From NCBI RefSeq assembly GCF_029784135.1, contig NC_073746.1:98589515-98653514 (forward strand): DNA of 64,000 bases. Direction: 5' to 3'. The stretch is from Toxorhynchites rutilus septentrionalis. Taxonomy: Eukaryota > Arthropoda > Insecta > Diptera > Culicidae. Position numbers and translations under genes: made by a program. The notes below the pieces were generated by a model. That model ran no database searches and was not told the origin of the DNA. It worked only from the letters and a program-made list of their open reading frames with translations. How positions within the stretch are numbered: the stretch's first letter is position 1; every line of letters begins with the position of its first letter. Below, in pieces: positions 11,182 to 19,918 of this stretch.

Positions 11182-13505
11182 TTTTTTTTTATTAATTCGT
11201 TTATTTTTGCAGGCTCAGTAACTTAAGTTTAAAGGAGCCGAATTCTTAAATATAATTTTAAAACTATATATATAAACAATTTTCTTACATCTATGGTTAG
11301 TAAGGTGGAAAACCGATTACTCGCGGTGTACTCGAGTTTAGAAGGGTGACATATTTTTAGGAGAAGGATGGGGTATAAGGAAACTGTAACAATGTTGATG
11401 AACACTCAATTCTTATATCTGTTTGTATATCTATAGTGTTTTTACATTTCAACTTATTCTACTATTTATAGCAAGGGGACGAATTACCCGCAAAGGAAGG
11501 AAAGGAGGGTATAAGGACATAGGGACAATCACACACGAAGATCGATAGCTTTAAGGAAAACATATATATGGGACATGTAATCAAGGTCTAACCGAGCCAA
11601 CACATCTCTCACCGGCACATTGGGCTGTCTTCCTCGGGCCCGAAGGGAGTTTTCTAAATTCGATCTGGCGACCAGATACACCTCGCACGACCAAACAACG
11701 TGCTCGATGTCGCGATAACCTTGGCTACAAACACAGAGATTGCTGCTGGCAAGATTGAAACGAAAGAGTAGTGCATCTAAAGAACAGTGAATGGACATGA
11801 GTCGGGAGAAGGTGCGAATAAAGTCCCGACTCAATTCCAGACTTTTGAACCACGGATTGAGGCTAACCTTAGGGATAATCGAGTGAAACCAACGGCCCAA
11901 TTCATCTTCATTCCACTTGCGTTGCCAGTTAGCGATGGTATTTTTGCGGACTAAAGAATAAAATTCATTGAAAGCGATTTGACGCTGATAAATATCGCCT
12001 TCAATTGCACCTACCTTTGCTAATGAGTCAGCCCTCTCATTACCCGGAATTGAGCAATGAGAAGGGACCCAGACAAAGGTAATGACGTAACAGCGTCTGG
12101 ATAAAGCACTCAAAATTTTTCGTATTCTCTCAAGGAAGTACGGCGAGTGCTTTTCCGGCCTCACTGAACGGATAGCTTCGACAGAACTAAGACTATCCGT
12201 TACAATGTAATAGTGTTCAACAGGTCGTGAGGCGACGCTGTCCAGCGCCCAATGAATTGCTGCCAATTCAGCAATATACACTGAGCAAGGATTCTGAAGA
12301 CTGTGTGAGGTGCTAAAAAATTCGTTGAACACTCCAAATCCTGTGGACTCATTTATAGTGGACCCATCAGTAAAGTACATATTATCACAATTGATACCCC
12401 TATATTTTTCATCGAAGATCGTTGGAGCGATCCTCGATCGTTGGTAATCTGAATATCCATGGATATCTTGCTTCATGGACAGATCAAAATGCACAGAGGA
12501 ATTGATGTAGTCAGGGAAACAAACACGGTTGGGAATATACGAAGAAGGATCAACCTGCATGGAGATGAATTCATGATATGAACTCATGAATCCGGAGTGA
12601 AAATTTAGCTCGATCAGCTGCTCAAAATTTCCGATCACAAATGGGTTCATGACCTTACACCGGATGAAGAACCGAAGAGATAATAAATTGAAGCGATCTT
12701 TTAGTGGGAGTAGGCCTGCCAAAACCTCGAGACTCATGGTATGCGTTGAGGGCATACATCCCAACGCGATGCGGAGACAAAGATACTGAATTCGCTCGAG
12801 TTTAATGAGGTGTGTTTTGGCAGCTGATTGAAAACAGAAACTGCCATACTCCATCACTGAGAGAATAGTTGTTCGATACAACATTATAAGATCTTCGGGA
12901 TGGGCTCCCCACCAGGTGCCGGTAATTGTACGGAGAAAGTTTATTCTTTGTTGGCATTTTTTACTCAGATACCTAATATGGGCCCCCCAAGTACATTTGG
13001 AGTCGAACCAGACCCCAAGATACTTGAATGACATAGCATGAGTGATCGGTTTACCCAAAAGTTGAAGCTTTGGTTTTGCTGGTCTATGCTTCCTAGAAAA
13101 AACCACCATCTCTGTATTCTCCGTGGAGAATACGATCCCTAGCCCAATGGCCCAGGTTGAAAAATTGTTCAAAGTATCTTGTAAGGGTCCATGCAGGTCG
13201 GATTCGTTTGATCCTACGACAGACACCACTCCATCATCTGCAAGTTGTCTTAGTCTGCAATTTTGTGTAAGGCAATTGTCGATGTCGCTTACATAGAAGT
13301 TGTACAAAAGGGGGCTTAAACATGAGCCCTGGGGGAGGCCCATGTAAGAGAGCCGACTTACTGCCGAATCTCCGTGAGAAAAGTTCAAATGTTTCTCACA
13401 AAGCAAGTTATATAACATATTATTCAATAGAGGCGGCAGACCCCGAGAGTGTAATTTGTCTGACAAAACCTCTATTGAAACAGAATCAAAGGCCCCCTTT
13501 ATGTT
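11182..13505 (-). mobile_element. 5'-truncated RNase H-type LINE (LADD family)
   Basis: A 2.3-kb insertion on the minus strand bounded by a 12-bp target-site duplication. Its 3' end is the T-run at 11181-11190 (poly-A on the element strand); the 5' end is cut inside the RT domain at about 13500. Truncation with a variable-length duplication and A-tail is the normal outcome of target-primed reverse transcription. The overlap with 6190-6485 is close in sequence, so both come from one family. Confidence 0.85.
11529..13505 (-). pseudogene. LINE ORF2 C-terminal part: RT, RNase H, knuckle
   Basis: Open from the truncation point to its stop, about 650 residues. Order: IKGAFDSVS, GLPQGSCLSPLLYNFYVSD, catalytic LADDGVVSV, thumb region (FKYLGVWFD, GTWWGAHPEDL), then an RNase H domain with TDGS, AELAAIHWALD, TDSLSSVEAI and VPSHCSIPGNERADSLAK. 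The C-terminus holds a C/H cluster (CVCSQGYRDIEHVVWSC). It lacks endonuclease, fingers and ORF1, so it cannot move by itself, but the retained part is undamaged, which suggests a young insertion. An RNase H after RT places it in the I/LOA/Loner group. Confidence 0.85.
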
Positions 13506-13517
13506 GCCACCTACAAT
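13506..13517. repeat. Target-site duplication, right (GCCACCTACAAT)
   Basis: Second copy of the 12-mer seen at 11170-11181. Together they define the LINE insertion. Confidence 0.85.
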
Positions 13518-14866
13518 AGCTTAAACAATTTTATGAATACTGTATGTTGTGATTCGACCAACCGCAAGATCGTTAATTGCTGGAAGCATTGAACGTTTTC
13601 CGCCGAAGGTGCCTGAAGGAGCTTTCCAGTTGCATCGTGTGACTAATGCTCATGTAGTGATTTGAATTTTCTCAGGATCGATGCATCCCTTGGAGGAACC
13701 CAATTCTATACTCCTCGCGCCATATAATACCATTTCAATAATCCAATTTCTTGACAAATGTCTCCGTATTACTTACAGCCGTTCGCATGCTCATCACCAT
13801 AAAAATACAGAAGAAATAATTGCGAGAATTATGGTTTATTCGTTTCGAAATACTCCGGAATTTCAACGGTTCTGACAGTTTGTATGCACACATGTATCAT
13901 CTGTCTCCCTCCCGCATTTTTTGTACACATTCCCCTCCTACACGCTTCGCTACGTATCACTCCCCTCGCTAACTTACTGACGATACGGACTCACCTTAGT
14001 AATACTTTCTATTCATCTTGGTTCTTATGTTGTCAAAAATAGAGTGACCAACATTTTAGATGAAATAACAAATCTAACTTTCTTATCTTTATAGATAGAG
14101 GTACATATAGTTCGACAATATTGTAGTCCCAGTTATTTGAGATATCTTTGTAGAACAAAGTTTTTTTTCTATCTCTTGAAATAACCGATATAGCGCCTTT
14201 TTCTAAGTTACGTTAGGGTCATCATGAAGAAACCTGTTTTTGCTCTAACTTTTATATTTAAAATTCTACATACAAACTGTCTTCGGAAGACTTTTAGAAC
14301 TTACTAATACAAACATTTTGCGATGCAGAACTTGTCAATATCTCAACTTCACTCGCAGTTATTGATATTTGTTCCCAAAAACACGCTCCTTTCATTTCAT
14401 TCTCATTCTTTCATTCTCATTCATTCATTCTTTCATATAAAAAATGTTTGTTGACGGAATTTGAAAAAACAAATTTCACTCTATATAATATGTGATTTTC
14501 AAAACTATGTTATTTTTTGTGTTTGAGTATATTGAAATTGAAATCATGAGTTTTTGGGTGTCTAGAGAATAACTGTCGAGCTCTAATTTCTGATTTCCAC
14601 TTTAATGCACCTCTAGACCATAGTGCAATGGCGCTCGCCGAATCGGAGACGACCAACAACGGCTTGGAAGATGAAATTGTGGTTGCCTCGAAAATACCGG
14701 TCACCTCGGCCGAGAAGACCTGGCAGATGTCCGCGAGTTCTGCTGGAAATTAGACTATTATTACTATCGCTTACCCTAAATTCAACCCCGATGGTCCATT
14801 TGAGCTGTCCGAATATTTGATCTCGTGGAGACGGTATTTTTCTGTTATGATTTATTTATTTTGTTT
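13518..14866. other. Unassigned AT-rich region
   Basis: No supported gene. A CATTC/TTCATTCT-rich simple stretch lies at 14392-14440. At 14623-14753 an ATG-started frame (MALAESETTNNGLEDE...) of about 42 residues looks codon-like and may be the remnant of an exon or of a gag-like ORF, but it stops and I cannot name it. The T-run at 14864-14870 abuts the giant inverted repeat. Confidence 0.35.
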
Positions 14867-14870
14867 TTTT

Positions 14871-14886
14871 GACGTAGGACTACGTC
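14871..14886. repeat. Terminal near-palindrome GACGTAGGACTACGTC
   Basis: Perfect instance of the 16-mer at the outer tip of the left arm. It is an inverted repeat of GACGTAG around two bases. Other instances: 6493 (two mismatches), 21536 (two mismatches), 21974, 42539, 43386, 43534 (one mismatch), 44303 (one mismatch); half-site forms at 9408, 19863, 25292, 29568 and 37551. Usually preceded by four or more T. Confidence 0.85.
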
Positions 14887-15120
14887 TTTCATTTCTATAC
14901 CGGGGTGTAAAACCAAAGTTTCGAGAACGAAAGCGTTACGCCGGAGACCGAGATTTTGAGCGTTAATAGCTCTTAAACAACTGAACGAAATGGTATGATA
15001 AACACTTCATTTGAAAGATAAAATGTCTACGCGTCATATACTTGTTACTTTTTCATCCAAAAACTTGTTTCAATAGTCTTAAAATTGCTTTCAAAACAGG
15101 CTATTGAAATCAAAAATCGG

Positions 15121-15156
15121 TATATAAGCGAGCGCCACTCGTAAACCCACTCAGTT
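15121..15156 (+). promoter_or_regulatory. TATA + initiator core promoter (left arm)
   Basis: TATATAA at 15121 and TCAGTT at 15151, 30 bases apart, match the pair in copy B. The downstream transcript would run into the arm towards the H3 pseudogenes. No intact ORF is in range, so the product, if any, is non-coding or lost. Confidence 0.5.
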
Positions 15157-15320
15157 ATGATTGAACAGCGATTGGAGCATGTTGTCGCTGTTGTTGTGAA
15201 GTTTATTTCGTTTATCATGAAAGCGCTGATGAACGGTGTCACCAAGAGCCTGTTTGTGCACCTAAGGCCAAAAGGGAATCCATCAGGAGGAGAGTGATGC
15301 CACGGTTCCGCTTGAAACAT

Positions 15321-16070
15321 CGGAGCAGCCACCACACACACACACACACATACACGCGCGGAACCCTCGTTGTTATCATCATTGGTGAAAAATTATCTAC
15401 CAGTTCCCCTGGGAATTGAAAAATACATTCATGCGAAATAGTTTATTTTAATGTTTTCTATCCATATAACACTGCAACCAAATACATTTGGTTTTGTTAT
15501 TTTTCAATCAATCGCAATTAACAGGAAAGCTTCTGAATATTTTTTTCCCCATCAGTGGAAATTTTCGTATCCAATATTGGATGCATAACATGAAAAACGG
15601 AAAATGTTTCACATCGCGAAAATTAAGTCATTTTCGAGCGATTATTTGCTTTCTACTCATATAATGCTGCGACCAAATACATTTCGTTTTTGATTTTTTC
15701 AATCAAGTGCGATCAACGTAAGACCACGTCTTTCGGCAATTTATTAGAGGTGCAATGAATCTTTAGGAATTCCCGCTCTACGCGCACTGACAAACAATGT
15801 TTACTCAACAATTTCTCAAACTAGAAATGAGTGTTGTGAGAAAGGATTAGCGAACGCGAAAACGACAAACGGGAGAAAGATACGTTTGGAGGTTGAAGGA
15901 AATTGGCAGAAAACTTCTTCATTCTATCATTCAAATAATGTGATTCATACCACATCGTTTTGCCAGAAAGAGATTATTAATGTTCAAAGGAGGAATCGAG
16001 TCCTCCGAGGAAATTACCCAGCGCAAATTAGAGTCGACTATCGATTGCGGCATTCGTACACAAATAATTT
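15321..16070. other. Arm interior without genes
   Basis: Contains an ACACAC microsatellite (about 15333-15352) and degenerate 196-bp-type units (GTTTATTTTAATGTTTTCTA near 15441 and a related stretch near 15640). No coding potential that I can support. Confidence 0.5.
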
Positions 16071-16275
16071 TATAATGCAGTTTCACCAAAGTGATTTCTT
16101 CGATATGGGGATATATTCACTACATCATGACATGTATTTCATATTCTTCATTAAGAAATCCATATCCATGGCACCTACCGGTAACGAATTATTATCGAAA
16201 CCACGATTTTCGCTAAATGCTCCTTTCAGTTCGACCTGTAAAAAACTTTTCTGTACTCTAATCCATCAAATTTGG

Positions 16276-16664
16276 AGCCCTGAAAAGGGCCGTTGATTAT
16301 ATGCTAAGCTAATATAGCACGCTCTCCTCGGATACGATGGACCAGCTGGATGTCCTTGGGCATGATGTGACGCGTTTTGCATGGATAGCACACAAATTGG
16401 TATCTTCGAATAAGCCTCCTGCAGCGTCATAGCCGCGGAACTTTGGAAGCGCAAGTCGGTTTTGAAGTCCTGAGCAATTCCACGAACCAAATGCTGCAAA
16501 GGTAGCTTGCGGATCAGCAATTCGGTCGACTTCCGATAGCGATGAATTTCACGCAAAGTTCCCGGTCGATAGCGATGTGGCTTCTCCACCTATCCTGCTA
16601 CTGGTGCGCTTATCCGAGCTGACTTCGTGTGCCTTACCACCGAATGACTAACGAGCTGTCTGCG
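16276..16664 (-). pseudogene. Histone H3 pseudogene, left-arm copy 1
   Basis: The minus strand encodes recognisable H3 core: [26 protein letters not shown]..., [14 protein letters not shown], followed by frame changes through [12 protein letters not shown] and MPKDIQLA...RIRGER. The start codon is missing, the codon for Lys9 is TAG, and several short deletions are present. The replication-dependent 3' stem-loop (read on minus GGCCCTTTTCAGGGCT, 16276-16291) is kept. A TATAAAA-type box lies upstream near 16740. It is therefore a dead copy of a canonical intronless S-phase H3 gene and not a replacement H3.3 gene. All three copies share the TAG, so they derive from one already dead ancestor. Confidence 0.85.
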
Positions 16665-16920
16665 AAAGACTAACGAGCTCGAGTCCTCACGGTGCGAGAG
16701 TAGAGTAAGAAATGGACGAAAGCAAAGGAAGCGTCATTTTATAAACCATAAAAGTATAGAATCTAAATCCCACCCTTATTATATTCGTGAGTATACAGTA
16801 AGCTTATATAATAAAGAGGGTGGGGTTTACATTCGATTCTTTTATGTTTTATAAAATGAACCTTCCCTTGCTTTCGTTCATTTCTTACTCTACTCTCGCA
16901 CCGTGAGGACTTGTTTCATC

Positions 16921-17317
16921 GGGACTAAGCAGACAGCTCGTTAGTCCTTCGGCGGTAAGGCACCACGAAAGCAGCTCGGATAAGCGCACCAGCCGCAGGA
17001 AGCGTGAAGAAGCCACATCGCTATCGACCGGGAACTTCGCATGAAATTCGTCGCTATCAGAAGTCGACCGAATTGCTGATCCGCAAGCTACCTTTGCAGC
17101 ATTTGGTTCGTGGAATTGCTCAGGACTTCAAAACCGACTTGCGCTTCCAAAGTTCCGCGGTTATGACGCTGCAGGAGGCTTATTCGAAGATACCAATTTG
17201 TGTGCTATCCATGCAAAACGCGCCACATCATGCCCAAGGACATCCAGCTGGCCCATCGTATCCGAGGAGAGCATGCTATATTAGCTTAGCATATAATCAA
17301 CAGCCCTTTTCAGGGCT
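16921..17317 (+). pseudogene. Histone H3 pseudogene, left-arm copy 2
   Basis: The frame TKQTAR is followed by TAG at the Lys9 position, then SFGGKA; the segment equivalent to KQLATK is lost, and the core from [11 protein letters not shown] to [10 protein letters not shown] is open (17004 onward). A deletion after LQEA shifts the frame, yet [12 protein letters not shown] and MPKDIQLA remain legible in other frames. The 3' stem-loop is at 17302-17317 (AGCCCTTTTCAGGGCT). Upstream, TTTATAAAATG near 16850 and a CTTACTCTACTCTCGCACC 5' UTR-like block are shared with the other copies. It is the head-to-head partner of copy 1. Confidence 0.85.
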
Positions 17318-17810
17318 CCAAATTTGATGGATTAGAGTACAGAAAAGTTTTTTACAGGCCGAACTGAAAGGAGCATTTAGCGAAAATCGTGGTGTCGATG
17401 ATAATTCGATACCGATAGGTGCCATGGATATGGATTTCATAATGAAGAATATGAAATACATGACATGATGTAGTGAATATATCCCCATATCGAAGAAATC
17501 ACTTTGATGAAACTGTTTACCGTTTGTCGTTTTTAAGTGTTGGGAAAGGGCATTATTTTTGCTGAGTAAATTCCAAGAAAAAATCCATTCCTTTTTTAAG
17601 CGTGATTCATTCTGCATCGGATCAACGGAACAGTGATAATCATTTCATACAAAAGATACAATGTCCAAGAGTTATATGATTGCTATTTATTGAGTCGGAA
17701 AATTGTTTCAATAGCTTAATGATAGCTTCGAAAACAGGTTATAAAATGACGCTTCCTTTGCTTTCTTTCATTTCTTACTCTACTCTCGCACCGTGACGAC
17801 TCGTTTGTTT

Positions 17811-18206
17811 GGGACCAAGCAGATAGCAGGTTAGTCTTTCAGTGGTAAGGCACACGAAAGCAGCTCGAATAAGCGCACCAGCCGCAGGATAGGTGAAGAA
17901 GCCACATCGCTATCGACCGGGAACTTTGCATGAAATTCATCGCTATCGGAAGTCGACCGAATTGCTGATCCGCAAGCTACCTTTGCAGCTTTTGGATCGT
18001 GGAATTGCTCAGGACTTCAAAACCGACTTGCGCTTCCAAAGTTCCGCGGTTATGACGCTGCAGGAGGCTTATTCGAAGATACCAATTTGTGTGCTATCCA
18101 CGTAAAACGCGTCACATCATGCCCAAGGACATTCAGCTGGCCCGTCGAATCCAAGGAGAGGGTGCTATATTAGCTTAGCATATAATCAACGGCCCTTTTC
18201 AGGGCT
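17811..18206 (+). pseudogene. Histone H3 pseudogene, left-arm copy 3
   Basis: Same damaged H3 as the other two: TKQ then a TAG in the N-tail, [16 protein letters not shown] and LRFQSSAVM legible, then frame breaks and a stop within the region equivalent to AIHAKR. The stem-loop GGCCCTTTTCAGGGCT at 18191-18206 is perfect. TTATAAAATG at 17740 is a likely TATA box. It lies in direct orientation to copy 2 about 890 bases downstream, so the arm grew by duplication as well as inversion. Confidence 0.85.
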
Positions 18207-18313
18207 CCAAATTTGATGGATTAGAGTTCATTAAAGTTTTTTGCAGGCCAAACTGAAACGAGAATTTTCGTTTGGATGCCATACAGCATCGAGAAAATTC
18301 CGGAAAGATCTAA

Positions 18314-18482
18314 TCGTTGCTGAAAAATAATCTGCCAGTTCCCTGGGAATTGAAGAATACATCCATGCGAAAGAGTTTATTTTAATGTTTTCTCATATAA
18401 TTAGAAAACATTAAAATAAACTCTTTCGCATGGATGTATTCTTCAATTCCCAGGGAACTGGCAGATTATTTTTCAGCAACGA
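18314..18482. repeat. 80-bp perfect hairpin in left arm
   Basis: 18314-18393 and 18403-18482 are exact reverse complements separated by 9 bases (18394-18402). The arm sequence is a version of the 196-bp unit (CTGCCAGTTCCCTGGGAATT...GTTTATTTTAATGTTTTCT). A transcript across it would form a long double-stranded RNA stem. Confidence 0.9.
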
Positions 18483-18815
18483 ACACAGCGACCAAATACA
18501 TTTGATTTCGTAATTTTTCAATCAAGTGTAATTAGCTGGAAAGCTTCTGAAGATTATTCTTTCCCATCAGTAGGATATTTTCGTATCCAACAATGGATGC
18601 ATAACATGAAAAACGGAAAATGTTTCGTATCGCCAAAATTATATAATTTTCAATCGATTATTGCTCAGTCGCCGAAATTATCATACTCAGAGAGTTCATT
18701 CTCCTCTAGTTTGCCTTTCAAATTGCCATCGTAAACCACACCTTCTCTCGATTCAATCACGCACGAAAAGCATACTGAAATGATATTCTGGTGGTGAAAC
18801 CCATTCATTTTTCGT

Positions 18816-18829
18816 GAGGCGTCGTGCAC
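18816..18829. repeat. SINE target-site duplication, left
   Basis: GAGGCGTCGTGCAC occurs here and at 19105-19118, flanking the SINE. The 14-mer includes the terminal bases of the MITE, so the SINE landed in the MITE tip. Confidence 0.8.
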
Positions 18830-19104
18830 GGTGCACTCGTGGCCGAGTGGTTAGCGTCTCACATTATCATGCCGGGTGTTCGGGTTCGATTCCCGTTCTG
18901 GCCGGAGGATTTTTCGTCAAAGAAATTTCCTCCGACTTGCACTGTGGTCACGCGTATTCTAGAGCTTGCCCCTCGGAATACATTCAAGGCGTGTTATTTG
19001 GCTTAAGAAATCTCAACTAAGTATTAATGAATGACGCTAGTTAATGCATATGTTGAGACGGCGAAAGTTCCACAGGGAACGTTAACGCCATTCAAGAAGA
19101 AGAG
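18830..19104 (+). mobile_element. tRNA-derived SINE
   Basis: A 275-bp short interspersed element. The 5' part carries Pol III internal promoter boxes: A box TGGCCGAGTGG at 18840-18850 and B box GGTTCGATTCC at 18883-18893, about 33 bases apart as in tRNA genes. The body does not fold as a full tRNA and continues into a non-tRNA region ending in AAGAAGAAGAGG. A 14-bp target-site duplication flanks it. Mosquito tRNA-related SINEs such as Feilai are the likely relatives; exact family not determined. Confidence 0.8.
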
Positions 19105-19106
19105 GA

Positions 19107-19255
19107 GGCGTCGTGCACAAATTACGTAACGCGATAAGGGGGGAGGGGTTAGATGTTGCGTTACTTTCTGTTTATTAGAGATAGGAAATTGCGTTACGAA
19201 AGGGGGGGAGGTTCAAAATCCGGATTTTTGCGTTACGTAATTTGTGCACGACGCC
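19107..19255. mobile_element. MITE with 26-bp terminal inverted repeats
   Basis: GGCGTCGTGCACAAATTACG at 19107 is mirrored by the end at 19230-19255 (a 26-base perfect terminal inverted repeat in total). There is a further inner C/G-run symmetry (GGGGGGAGG), and no ORF in 149 bp. Copy B (8750-8765) has the uninterrupted sequence TTTTTCGTGAGGACATTG, which is the empty site for the MITE plus SINE. Confidence 0.85.
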
Positions 19256-19862
19256 AGAGGACATCGACAAGACAACATCGTTACTGAACGAGCTGAACGG
19301 CGAGGGATCGAGGTATTCATTACCTGGCTTGACCTGACCTGAAATGCAATCAGTTTGTTTTAACTGTGAGGGAGCGCAGAAAAGCCGATCGATCAGAAGA
19401 AGAAGAGAAGGTGACCAAGAGAGTATCAGCATCGAAATACGGTTCCTCGGGAAGACATAGAAGCAGCCGCCACACACACACACATACACGCGCGCAACTC
19501 TTTTCGTTTGCTGGTTATCGAGAGGAAACCTGGAAAGAAATGATTGTTGCTGAAAAATAATCTGCCAGTTCCCCTTGGAATTGAAAATTACATTCAAGCG
19601 AGTTTATTTTAATGTTTTCTATCCATATAATACTGTGACCACATACATTTGGTTTTGTGATTTGTCAATCAAGTGCAGTTAGCAGGAAAGCTTCTGAAGA
19701 TTATTCTTCAGAACAAGGTTTTTTGTATCCAATATTGGATGCATAAAACCTTGAGTCTTCAAAGTAACACTCTCGTTTTTGAAGTCACTCAAATATTTAT
19801 TTATTCATTCATTCAGGATGGATTTAGATTCAACTTCAAACAAATGATCTCTAAATCAACGA
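19256..19862. other. Inner part of left arm
   Basis: Homologous to 8757-9400 of copy B in part. Contains a CACACACAC microsatellite near 19472 and one 196-bp-type unit near 19556-19700. No gene supported. Confidence 0.5.
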
Positions 19863-19918
19863 TAGTCCTACGTCACCCTTGCGGTTATACCATAGATATA
19901 ACCCACTTCCTGTTTTTT

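Larger units (their letters stand above)
16078..17515. repeat. Nested 1.4-kb palindrome made of two head-to-head H3 pseudogenes
   Basis: Positions x and 33593 minus x match as reverse complements, from the TTTCACCAAAGTGATTTC block at 16080 to its mirror near 17515, with centre near 16796. The arms are about 700 bases and diverged by a few percent, much older than the outer palindrome. Each half runs from a promoter near the centre outward through an H3 pseudogene, its 3' stem-loop and about 200 bases of downstream sequence. Confidence 0.8.
14867..19918 (+). repeat. Left arm of giant inverted repeat (about 5.05 kb)
   Basis: Every landmark at position x recurs as reverse complement at 57425 minus x, from TTTTGACGTAGGAC at 14867 to CTTCCTGTTTTT at 19918. 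The conceptual translations in the two arms are identical over long stretches (for example 15045-15347 and 42078-42380), so divergence is very low. The arm itself begins with GACGTAGGACTACGTC and contains TAGTCCTACGTC at 19863-19874, so it may be one element with short terminal inverted repeats. It is organised as: terminal 450 bases with a promoter, a head-to-head pair of H3 pseudogenes, a third H3 pseudogene, an 80-bp hairpin, a SINE nested in a MITE, and the inner end. Confidence 0.9.

Noticed and set aside
16266..17327. Functional histone H3 genes
   Set aside because: Missing start codon, TAG at Lys9, internal deletions and frameshifts in every copy.
18824..18910. Functional tRNA gene
   Set aside because: A and B boxes are present, but the acceptor and anticodon stems do not form a complete tRNA and the sequence continues into a SINE body with a target duplication.
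19175..19597. 140-codon minus-strand frame repeated in both arms
   Set aside because: Crosses the MITE end, a CA microsatellite and a 196-bp unit; a chance frame kept only because the arms are identical.
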